Source: Candidatus Bathycorpusculum sp. | GTDB lineage: Archaea > Thermoproteota > Bathyarchaeia > Bathyarchaeales > Bathycorpusculaceae | Assembly: GCA_009779045.1 (NCBI GenBank) | Contig: WREZ01000103.1 | Span: 1-5,214, forward strand | Reading direction: 5' to 3' | DNA length: 5,214 nucleotides | Shown: positions 1 to 5,214 of the stretch, in pieces | Numbering within the stretch: the stretch's first letter is position 1 | How the letters are laid out: the number at the start of each line of letters is the position of its first letter | Program-made: the position numbers and the translations under genes | The notes under the pieces: model-generated | Told to the model about the DNA's origin: nothing | Database searches by the model: none | Seen by the model: only the letters and a program-made list of their open reading frames with translations

Positions 1-1
1 A

Positions 2-124
2 CAAGCAATAGAGGGCATGAAAAACTTACTAAAAACAAAGTATGGAGTAGACCCCGACCTAAAACCTAAAGACATACCCACAACCCCCATAATAGCTGTA
101 GGCATATTCAGCATAAACTGGTAA
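2..124 (+). CDS. C-terminal end of an unidentified protein, probably head-tail connector/neck region
   Basis: Only the last 40 codons are visible, in frame 2, ending at TAA 122-124; the gene begins before the window. The fragment starts QAIEGMKNLLKTKYG and ends GIFSINW. It is an amphipathic helix followed by a Pro-rich loop and a short hydrophobic strand. I do not recognise a family. Its position immediately upstream of a tail-terminator-like gene suggests a connector, neck or head-closure protein, because late regions of long-tailed phages usually run connector, neck, terminator, tube. That is inference from gene order only. Codons ending in C or A dominate (GAC, AAC, ATA, CTA), unlike the next gene, which is richer in T-ending codons. 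The stop lies 20 bases before the next start, and the following Shine-Dalgarno begins four bases after it, so the two genes are very likely co-transcribed. Confidence 0.7.
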   Translation, partial: QAIEGMKNLLKTKYGVDPDLKPKDIPTTPIIAVGIFSINW

Positions 125-127
125 AAA

Positions 128-133
128 AAGGAG
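128..133 (+). promoter_or_regulatory. Shine-Dalgarno site for the gene at 145
   Basis: AAGGAG lies 11 bases before the ATG at 145. The spacing is long but similar to the 10 and 12 bases seen before the genes at 1825 and 2406, so it appears to be a habit of this genome. Confidence 0.6.
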
Positions 134-144
134 CACACAAGAAG

Positions 145-609
145 ATGTCAACCTTTACTTTACCAGTCACCCCTGTTGTGGAAATTATAAATTTTTTAAA
201 ACAGAACCTAAAACTGCCCACAGGTGCACCTTATGGGTTGCATGTTACTGATTGGATGCCTACTAGTTCTTTACTTGACACATTTCTAAGCAACGATGTG
301 GTGCCGTTTGTTGTTACAGTAAGAAGTTTAAATGGTGAAACCGGCAGACAAGTTAAAGAACGCACCTTTAAGGATTTAGAACATTTTGAAATCTGCGTTT
401 ACACCCTAGAGGCTCCTGAGTATCAGTTTGACAATTTTACACCAGTGAAAATTCGACTACGCGATTTTTTAGTAAACGAAATTAAAAGTTTACTTAAACA
501 AGAGCCATTCTTCGTAACGGTAGATTACTATAAAAATTTAGATAAACTAATTGCAAAAGTGCTCCTAATACAAACAGCAATCACAGTTTCAATTTTACAC
601 GAATCATAA
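145..609 (+). CDS. Probable tail terminator (tail completion) protein
   Basis: The product is 154 residues. The ATG start is supported by AAGGAG at 128-133. An N-terminal amphipathic helix (residues 8-22, VTPVVEIINFLKQNL) is followed by a loop and a first strand (about 52-61, VVPFVVTVRS), an exposed segment rich in charged residues (62-80), a second strand (FEICVYTL, 81-88), a long helix (about 99-119, with RLRDFLVNEIKSLL) and C-terminal strands (122-152). This helix-strand-strand-helix-strand order, the length of about 150 and the place directly before the tube gene fit tail terminator proteins, which cap the tail tube at the head-proximal end, stop its growth and form the head-tail joint. 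No diagnostic motif is present, so the function rests on fold impression and gene order. A neck protein of HK97 gp10 type is the main alternative. T-ending codons are more frequent here than in the fragment upstream. Confidence 0.5.
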   Translation: MSTFTLPVTPVVEIINFLKQNLKLPTGAPYGLHVTDWMPTSSLLDTFLSNDVVPFVVTVRSLNGETGRQVKERTFKDLEHFEICVYTLEAPEYQFDNFTPVKIRLRDFLVNEIKSLLKQEPFFVTVDYYKNLDKLIAKVLLIQTAITVSILHES

Positions 610-634
610 TCGGTAAAAAATAACAGTAAATTTT

Positions 635-639
635 GGTGA
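635..639 (+). promoter_or_regulatory. Shine-Dalgarno GGTGA that sets the start at 645
   Basis: GGTGA ends five bases before ATG 645. The longer frame would begin at TTG 633, but that codon has no purine-rich element upstream and would overlap this site. The ATG at 645 is therefore the better start. Confidence 0.65.
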
Positions 640-644
640 AAAAT

Positions 645-1109
645 ATGAGTACAACAGTTGATAATAATGTTTTAAAAGTAAAAAATCCCCAAAGCATAAC
701 CATAGGTAGCTACACATACAAAAACGTTATGGTCCTAGCCATGAAATATGTAGCAGAGGATGGTGGCGAAGTAAAAATACCACAAACAGTAGCATCAGGC
801 AAATGGCCAGTTGGTTGGACAGAAAAACCCTGCTACATAAAACTTGTAGTATTAATCAACAACGCTATGGTAGAACGTGACATGTGGCAAGCAGGATACT
901 GGGGCAACTCTACAGTAGGCGAAGACAATATTATTACTACTTTGAGTTTTGTTGATAAACATGTTAATGGCAAAACAAGAACAGTAACATTCTCACCTGA
1001 TATTGGAAGTGTAATTACTATGCTTGACAGTTCACGAAGACACCTAGGTGAACAATTAACCGAATTAACAATAGCGACAGCCGGACCATTCACCATACCA
1101 ACATTCTAA
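645..1109 (+). CDS. Probable major tail tube protein
   Basis: The product has 154 residues from ATG 645; a TTG at 633 would add four residues but lacks a ribosome binding site. The protein reads as alternating strands with few helices: residues 10-37 (VLKVKNPQSITIG and the following strand), a Trp-rich loop (KWPVGW, 53-58), strands at 63-72 (CYIKLVVLIN), a second Trp/Gly segment (MWQAGYWGNST, 80-90), then strands at 96-104, 111-117 and 139-154. The end, LTIATAGPFTIPTF, is a regular beta strand pattern. A small all-beta protein between a terminator-like gene and a chaperone-like gene is the expected place and size for the subunit that stacks in hexameric rings to form the tail tube. There is no signature motif, so this is fold impression plus gene order. 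Another beta-sandwich structural protein, such as a head decoration protein, is less likely here. Confidence 0.5.
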   Translation: MSTTVDNNVLKVKNPQSITIGSYTYKNVMVLAMKYVAEDGGEVKIPQTVASGKWPVGWTEKPCYIKLVVLINNAMVERDMWQAGYWGNSTVGEDNIITTLSFVDKHVNGKTRTVTFSPDIGSVITMLDSSRRHLGEQLTELTIATAGPFTIPTF

Positions 1110-1126
1110 GTTATAATAAAATTGTC

Positions 1127-1134
1127 AGAGGTGA
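1127..1134 (+). promoter_or_regulatory. Strong Shine-Dalgarno AGAGGTGA for the gene at 1142
   Basis: AGAGGTGA is seven bases before ATG 1142 and is the best match to the 16S 3' end in the window. It suggests this gene is translated at a high rate. Confidence 0.7.
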
Positions 1135-1141
1135 AGTTGCT

Positions 1142-1456
1142 ATGTTGTTTAAGGATTTAATAGACCATTTAAACAGCAACAACATGGCCACAGTTGCAAA
1201 CACGCTACAAAGTAAGGTTCAAAAATTCTTAGAAACCATAGGCTTAGACGCATCAGAACAAGAAATACAAAATTTACCCTACAACGACATTCTAAACTAT
1301 TTGAACACATACAATTTCATTTTACAAACCAACCTTAACACATACGAGTTGCTCCAACGTTTACCTGTGGACAAAGCAGACGATTTTGTGGATTTTATTG
1401 AAAGTTTGCAACGTGACGGTTTTTCTGTGGGAGTGAACGACAAATATCAGTTGTAA
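1142..1456 (+). CDS. Small helical protein, candidate tail assembly chaperone
   Basis: The product has 104 residues, ATG start, with the strongest ribosome binding site of the window. The sequence is almost wholly helical: helices about 2-12, 15-34 (MATVANTLQSKVQKFLETIG), 37-61 and 65-90 (with LLQRLPVDKADDFVDFIESL), rich in Leu, Asn and Asp and without Cys or membrane segments. Size, helical content and place between tube and tape measure match the first tail assembly chaperone of long-tailed phages (the role of lambda gpG), which holds the tape measure protein during tube assembly and is absent from the virion. The last codons overlap a frame, open from 1417, that leads into the next gene by a -1 shift, which would also fit that role. 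I find no sequence motif that proves it. A generic helical structural protein remains possible. Confidence 0.45.
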   Translation: MLFKDLIDHLNSNNMATVANTLQSKVQKFLETIGLDASEQEIQNLPYNDILNYLNTYNFILQTNLNTYELLQRLPVDKADDFVDFIESLQRDGFSVGVNDKYQL

Positions 1457-1458
1457 AC

Positions 1459-1803
1459 TTGACAGTAACCCTTGAAGGTACACTGCAAGAATTGCTACAA
1501 CAATTAAGGGATATTAAAGAAGTTGTAGATCAGGTTGCAGCTTCCGGGTTTGATGCGACTAATCCAGAGTTTATTTATCGTTACCGCACAGCCGGCGATG
1601 AACGCGTCTGCGCAGACTGCATAGGCGATGATAACGCTATGATGAATGGCCGTGAGATACAGTCACATTTTCCTAACGCAGTGTATGTAGGTGAAGGCCT
1701 ATGGTTTATCAATCGACACGACAAATGCAGATGCACCGGAGATTTGGAAAACGCTGGGGCAGCTTGTGCTAAATTGTTAATGGAAAATTTAAAAACAAAA
1801 TAA
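1459..1803 (+). CDS. Free-standing Mu F/SPP1 gp7-like zinc-module protein
   Basis: The product has 114 residues from a TTG start two bases after the preceding stop. No Shine-Dalgarno lies within about 20 bases, so expression by translational coupling or by a -1 frameshift from the gene before is likely. Residues 1-30 form a coiled-coil-like helix (LQELLQQLRDIKEVVDQV). Residues 41-92 carry the module: RTAGDERVCADC (Cys51, Cys54), then a loop of about 30 residues, then NRHDKCRC (His87, Cys90, Cys92). This DxRxCxxC...HxxCxC pattern is characteristic of the C-terminal part of Mu gpF/SPP1 gp7-family minor head proteins and should bind a metal ion. In those families it is attached to a longer N-terminal domain and encoded near the portal gene. 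Here it stands alone, inside the tail genes. A role in tail assembly or in joining head to tail is inference only. His70 and Cys103 are further possible ligands. Confidence 0.65.
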   Translation: MTVTLEGTLQELLQQLRDIKEVVDQVAASGFDATNPEFIYRYRTAGDERVCADCIGDDNAMMNGREIQSHFPNAVYVGEGLWFINRHDKCRCTGDLENAGAACAKLLMENLKTK

Positions 1804-1809
1804 TCGGTA

Positions 1810-1815
1810 AGGAGA
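1810..1815 (+). promoter_or_regulatory. Shine-Dalgarno AGGAGA supporting TTG start at 1825
   Basis: AAGGAG at 1809-1814 lies 10 bases before TTG 1825. There is no in-frame ATG nearby, and the next Met is far inside the protein (residue 84), so this site is what fixes the TTG as the start. Confidence 0.6.
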
Positions 1816-1824
1816 CACTAAATT

Positions 1825-2364
1825 TTGAGCACCACAGGAACAGGCTATGTTAATGTTAATGTTGATACAAGCAACATTGAGGCTGCTATTAAAAAAATTG
1901 AAGAAGCTTTAGCTGAAAATGAACGATTAAACTCCGCCGTTGACAAATTAAAAACAGAACAAAAACAAGAACGCCAAAGCAAAAGAAACACCAACCCCCT
2001 AATAGACGCTCTCACAAAAGAAAACTTTGAAGAAAAAGATTCTGATGTTGAAGGGTGGCATGGTAGTGGTGCTATGATCCACAGGTTTGTACGCATGGTT
2101 CCCGGCGCCCGAGAAGTACAACGAGTTAGCATATCCTCACAACAAATTGCAGACATGAATCTAACAGGCTTTGCTGGCATCGCAATTTTAGCGTTTAACT
2201 TAGCAAAAAAAGCTATTGCCGCCTACGAAAAATACGAAGCCGAACAAACCCGACTACGACAAGAAATTAAGGAATTACGCAAAATCACACAAGCAGAATA
2301 TGAAACATGGAAAAACGACATGTACCGCGGCAAAAAAGAAAGCCAAATGCGCCCCGTACGATAA
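1825..2364 (+). CDS. Coiled-coil protein with one hydrophobic helix, candidate miniature tape measure
   Basis: The product has 179 residues from TTG 1825. The N-terminus (YVNVNVDTSNIEAAIKKIEE) resembles the way tape measure proteins begin: a short strand, then a long charged helix. A coiled coil covers about residues 15-55, followed by a polar linker (56-78), an amphipathic stretch (81-108), a single hydrophobic helix (about 112-134, GFAGIAILAFNLAKKAIAA) and a second highly charged coiled coil (135-168). The C-terminus is basic. Position between chaperone-like genes and the tail hub is exactly that of the tape measure, which sets tail length and passes into the host membrane. The usual length is 600 residues or more. 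At about 0.15 nm per helical residue, this one would span only about 27 nm. Alternatives are a membrane-anchored accessory protein, or a tape measure shortened by deletion. No conserved domain is recognised. Confidence 0.45.
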   Translation: MSTTGTGYVNVNVDTSNIEAAIKKIEEALAENERLNSAVDKLKTEQKQERQSKRNTNPLIDALTKENFEEKDSDVEGWHGSGAMIHRFVRMVPGAREVQRVSISSQQIADMNLTGFAGIAILAFNLAKKAIAAYEKYEAEQTRLRQEIKELRKITQAEYETWKNDMYRGKKESQMRPVR

Positions 2365-2389
2365 AAAATTTTAGCAACACAGTTATAAT

Positions 2390-2393
2390 GGAG
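2390..2393 (+). promoter_or_regulatory. Shine-Dalgarno GGAG favouring the start at 2406
   Basis: GGAG lies 12 bases before ATG 2406. An in-frame ATG at 2388 would add six residues (MEKKRF) but overlaps this element and has no site of its own. The spacing resembles that at 145 and 1825, so 2406 is preferred, with 2388 as a real alternative. Confidence 0.5.
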
Positions 2394-2405
2394 AAGAAAA
2401 GGTTT

Positions 2406-5214
2406 ATGGCAAAAACTAAACTATACATTTTAAGAGCCAAACGAAAAAACGAAAACACACCCTACCCCCTGCACCAAAAAATAAAAAAACTAGAAATCTA
2501 CTGCGACGGCCCCATCCACAGCTTCACATTAACCATACTAGACAACAAAGAAAGAGAACTAATAACAACTATGGTTGTGCCCGGCGAATACATAGAAATG
2601 ATGCAGGTAAACGGTAAAGAAATCCTGCGTGGCTACGTCGAAAACGTATCCGTAGAAGCCTCACCAACAGGAACCGTAAAAGGCAGAGTATGCAAAGTCA
2701 CCGGTTACTGCATAGCACGCGAATTACGTCACAAATTCTTAACATACAAATGGGAAAAAACACAATCATGCCACATAATAGAACAAGCCCTAAGACTACA
2801 TATAAACAAAAAATTAGCAACCGACCACACACCCCTACCCTCCATCCTAATATCCGGATATAATCACACAACCGAAACAGGCATAGAAACAAATTACGAC
2901 GCACGCGACACATACCTAATAGAATTATGCAACGAACTAGCCGAAAAATCACAAATGAACTACGCAGTAAACTTTACACAACAATACACCACACAAGACG
3001 ACATAACAAAAGAAACAATAACCTTCCACCAACTATCCCTATGGCCAAACAACAAAGCCCCAGCTATAGAAGTTTACCGAGACGAACAACACCCCAACAA
3101 CAACGACCTAATACCATTACTACTACACACCCCCACACTGTGGACAACCCCTCAACGTAACACCGGAAACATATTAGAAATACACGATTTTGGTTCTTCT
3201 ATTGAACCTGTGTATAATAGTATTAAAATTAAAAACGGTAAAATAGACGATCAGTTTACAGAGTGGAATGCTAAAAACTGGTTTATAGACGACGCAATTT
3301 ACACATCACACTTTCCCGGATATCATGTGTCTATTCATGATGATAATCAAGTTAAAATTATTGGAGAAAGCAGCATAAGAATTGATTTCCATCACATACA
3401 GCAAGATAAATGGTTTAAATGCTATGTAAAACTACCACCAAATTATGATTACCTAGATTATTCACAAACACATATAGATCACTGTTCAATGTGGGTATGC
3501 CACAATTTAGACAGTTTACCTTTACTTCCCAATGGTAATCGTGACCCTGAATTATTTTTAAACATAGAAGACACCGAAGGCAACGTGATGCATTGGCGTT
3601 TTAGCGAAAGCATAAAAACTGACGGCACATTGTTTGTTAGAGGTTACGATGGAAAAGAAATAGGACGTGGTTGGACTAAAGTTAACTTCCAAATGGGCAA
3701 AAACGTTGACTATGTAACAAATTACCCCGGAATCTTCCATGATAAAGACTCCACAGGCTGGATGTATGATGTTAAAAAAACCGCAGTTTTTAGTTGGAAA
3801 ATTGTTAAAATGTGGTTTAGCACCAAACTTAAACAATATCATACAAAAGACGGTGGAGGAGAAGGTCCTCTTATTGATCATGCTATAGGTGGTAGCATTT
3901 GGATTGATGGTTTAACTTTTAACAGTATAGAAGCTTTCGGCATAGCTTATGATGTAGAGAACATAAAACAATACGGCCTAAGAATGTTACCAATAAGTAA
4001 ACCGGATTTACCAAAAGATTTTGACGCTCTAAACCAAAACGCTGCAAACGAATTAGAACTACAAAAGCACCCTCCTGTACATTTAAAATTTAAAACAACC
4101 ATACAACCAAACATACAATACTGCGGCCTAACAGTACAAGTCCTAGCTCCACATCACCGCGTATATCAAGGCACATGGGAAAACCCCAGACCCCTAACCT
4201 ACCGCATAGAAAACTTTACACATGTAATTGCGCCCGGAACTGATTTGTACCGTGGACACGACGCATACACAGAACTAAACCTATACTTACACATAGATCC
4301 TATGACAAACAAGGTGATTCCAACAAGCAAAAAAAACAGTGGCATGCTAAGCAACAATCAACAGGCAAGTAATGTAAGTTTTGACAACCGACTAAGACGA
4401 CTAGAAGAGTATCCAAACAATTCTGTAGGAGATACAAGTGGAGGCACAGGAAGTTCTGCAAGCGGTGGCGGCGGTGGTGGCTCAAGTAATTGGGAAGGTG
4501 GCATAGTAAGTAAAGAAGATGTTATACTAGAAAGTGATTGGCCAATACTTAACGAGTTTAACAAGGAAGTAGAAGCATGGCTGTGGATGAACAGGCAAGA
4601 TCAACCACAACCAAAAAGTTTTCTGCGGTTTGTGCCAACTCCACATCCGCCTGCAACCACATATGAAACAGCCTTAGACTTATACCCCGTTTACCTATGG
4701 AATGGCGACCCCAACACAGACAAAGGCCCCACACTATGCTCCAGCTACAACTTTATGTACCGCGGCGACTTAGCCGGCCGAGGCACACTAAAAAGCTACG
4801 AAGGCACCCTAATACTCCACGGCGGCCTAAACGCCAAAGGACGAGCCTACATCGCAGGCAACGGCAACCCAGACTTTTTAGATCCTAAAATTCACAGACG
4901 CTCAGGCTGGAACCCCACATGGAACCCTATAATATGGCTAGGCGACGGAGGAATACTACACGACAAACTACCCAACGGCCAAAAAGTACCCATAGACACC
5001 GACACCCTAGAAATTCGTGTAAGCGGCAACTACCCCGAATGGGGCTGGGGCAACTTAGCCTGTGGAAACCTAACAGTTCATGGTTCAATGTCTGCTTTGG
5101 CGTTGATACAAGCTGGTGATGGTACCTGTGGGTTTAATGGGACTTGCACAGTTTGGTTTGATCATAAATACACAGAAGCCCCCATAGTTACTGTTAGCTT
5201 AAAACCCGGCGACG
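2406..5214 (+). CDS. Tail hub/tip protein with inserted carbohydrate-binding-like domain and C-terminal receptor-binding region (3' partial)
   Basis: The frame is open from ATG 2406 to the right edge without a stop: 936 complete codons, C-terminus missing. Residues about 27-270 look like a gp27/late-control-D-type hub: strands IEIYCDGPIHSFTLTIL, then PGEYIEMM (59-66), ILRGYVENVSVE, and GRVCKVTGYCIARELR (93-108), ending at the strand YNSIKIKNG (270-278). The hub resumes at NIKQYGLRMLPI (519-530) and continues to about 635. Between them, residues about 279-517 form a beta-rich module ending GGSIWIDGLTF (495-505), a pattern typical of carbohydrate-binding jelly rolls. A short helix (RLRRLEE) and a Gly/Ser linker (676-694, with six Gly in a row) lead to the C-terminal part. 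That part holds an unrecognised Trp/Gly-rich domain (about 730-885) and the start of an H-lectin-like strand set (VWFDHKYTEAPIVTVSL). The hub closes the tube tip; the other modules probably bind the host surface. Codon use changes abruptly at several points inside the gene. Confidence 0.75.
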   Translation, partial: MAKTKLYILRAKRKNENTPYPLHQKIKKLEIYCDGPIHSFTLTILDNKERELITTMVVPGEYIEMMQVNGKEILRGYVENVSVEASPTGTVKGRVCKVTGYCIARELRHKFLTYKWEKTQSCHIIEQALRLHINKKLATDHTPLPSILISGYNHTTETGIETNYDARDTYLIELCNELAEKSQMNYAVNFTQQYTTQDDITKETITFHQLSLWPNNKAPAIEVYRDEQHPNNNDLIPLLLHTPTLWTTPQRNTGNILEIHDFGSSIEPVYNSIKIKNGKIDDQFTEWNAKNWFIDDAIYTSHFPGYHVSIHDDNQVKIIGESSIRIDFHHIQQDKWFKCYVKLPPNYDYLDYSQTHIDHCSMWVCHNLDSLPLLPNGNRDPELFLNIEDTEGNVMHWRFSESIKTDGTLFVRGYDGKEIGRGWTKVNFQMGKNVDYVTNYPGIFHDKDSTGWMYDVKKTAVFSWKIVKMWFSTKLKQYHTKDGGGEGPLIDHAIGGSIWIDGLTFNSIEAFGIAYDVENIKQYGLRMLPISKPDLPKDFDALNQNAANELELQKHPPVHLKFKTTIQPNIQYCGLTVQVLAPHHRVYQGTWENPRPLTYRIENFTHVIAPGTDLYRGHDAYTELNLYLHIDPMTNKVIPTSKKNSGMLSNNQQASNVSFDNRLRRLEEYPNNSVGDTSGGTGSSASGGGGGGSSNWEGGIVSKEDVILESDWPILNEFNKEVEAWLWMNRQDQPQPKSFLRFVPTPHPPATTYETALDLYPVYLWNGDPNTDKGPTLCSSYNFMYRGDLAGRGTLKSYEGTLILHGGLNAKGRAYIAGNGNPDFLDPKIHRRSGWNPTWNPIIWLGDGGILHDKLPNGQKVPIDTDTLEIRVSGNYPEWGWGNLACGNLTVHGSMSALALIQAGDGTCGFNGTCTVWFDHKYTEAPIVTVSLKPGD
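3240..3956 (+). other. Inserted carbohydrate-binding-like domain within the hub
   Basis: Residues about 279-517 of the hub gene. The segment interrupts the hub between the strand YNSIKIKNG and the helix start NIKQYGLR, which lie close together in ordinary hub proteins. It contains alternating strands (QVKIIGESSIRIDF, KWFKCYVKLP, GWTKVNFQMG) and a final GGSIWIDGLTF of the type seen in jelly-roll carbohydrate-binding and laminin-G-like folds. Its aromatic content is high (many Trp, Tyr and His). Its T-ending codons contrast with the C-ending codons of the hub N-terminal half. Domain type is inferred from strand pattern, not from a search. Confidence 0.5.
4431..4487 (+). other. Gly/Ser-rich flexible linker in the hub/adhesin protein
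   Basis: Residues 676-694 are almost entirely Gly, Ser and Thr with six consecutive Gly (687-692). The stretch separates the hub part, ending with a short charged helix (RLRRLEE), from the C-terminal receptor-binding-like domains. A linker of this kind would give the adhesin part freedom to move relative to the tail tip. Confidence 0.75.

Noticed and set aside
1459..1484. Possible bacterial promoter: TTGACA at 1459 with TACACT at 1479
   Set aside because: The spacing is only 14 bases, and TTGACA is also the start codon region of the zinc-module gene; the match is most likely chance.
833..2180. Minus-strand frames at 833-1096 and 1845-2180
   Set aside because: They are antisense shadows of the tail tube-like and coiled-coil genes and have no independent coding signal.
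2364..2380. AAAAATTTT palindrome after the stop at 2364 as a terminator
   Set aside because: It has no GC stem and lies in a 41-base gap between two genes that appear to be co-transcribed.
3091..3110. AAC-rich stretches that could hint at a diversity-generating retroelement variable region
   Set aside because: The AAC codons follow the general C-ending bias of this block, the location is in the hub rather than at the end of the adhesin, and no template repeat or reverse transcriptase is visible.
2698..3160. Open frames on both strands (minus 2698-2952; plus 2927-3160) inside the hub gene
   Set aside because: Both are shadows of the hub frame. The plus product is a low-complexity Thr/Pro/Arg string and the minus one a Cys/Leu/Arg-rich string, as expected from out-of-frame reading of A/C-rich codons.
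3558..3881. Minus-strand open frame of 107 codons
   Set aside because: It lies wholly inside the hub/adhesin frame, has no ribosome binding site or partner gene, and its product has no recognisable domain.
4697..5119. Two short Arg-rich plus-strand frames (4697-4888 and 4919-5119)
   Set aside because: They are +1/+2 readings of the A/C-rich adhesin segment; the Arg/Pro/His bias comes from that composition and no ribosome binding site precedes them.

Overview
The window is a piece of the late, structural (tail) gene block of a tailed virus or provirus of the Caudoviricetes type. All genes lie on the + strand, nearly head to tail, with gaps of 2 to 41 bases. There is no RNA gene, CRISPR array, insertion sequence, integrase or tRNA. 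The host cannot be fixed from sequence alone. Shine-Dalgarno sites of GGAG and GAGGTGA type, TTG starts, heavy use of ATA, CTA and AGA codons, and proteins recognisable only by fold-level motifs would suit an archaeal virus, but a low-GC bacterial phage is not excluded. All six visible stop codons are TAA.

Layout: (1) 2-124, the last 40 codons of an unidentified gene, probably a head-tail connector or neck protein by position. (2) 145-609, a 154-residue protein with the shape and position of a tail terminator. (3) 645-1109, a 154-residue probable tail tube protein. (4) 1142-1456, a small helical protein in the tail assembly chaperone position. (5) 1459-1803, a TTG-started protein with a Mu F/SPP1 gp7-like zinc module (CxxC...HxxCRC), in the slot where a chaperone frameshift extension is usually found. 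(6) 1825-2364, a TTG-started coiled-coil protein with one hydrophobic helix, the only candidate tape measure and very short at 179 residues. (7) 2406-5214, one reading frame open for at least 936 codons and running off the right edge. It is a baseplate hub/tail-tip protein whose hub fold is split by a roughly 240-residue carbohydrate-binding-like insert, followed by a glycine linker and receptor-binding-like C-terminal domains. It fills the right half of the window, which has no stop codon in this frame.

Together these would make a short flexible tail: terminator, tube, chaperones, ruler, and a fused tip and adhesin. The points most worth a second look are the miniature tape measure with no separate distal tail protein, the free-standing zinc module in the tail block, and the block-wise change in synonymous codon use inside the hub/adhesin gene. 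In the first half of that gene the changes fall close to the inferred domain boundaries, which suggests modular exchange of receptor-binding parts.
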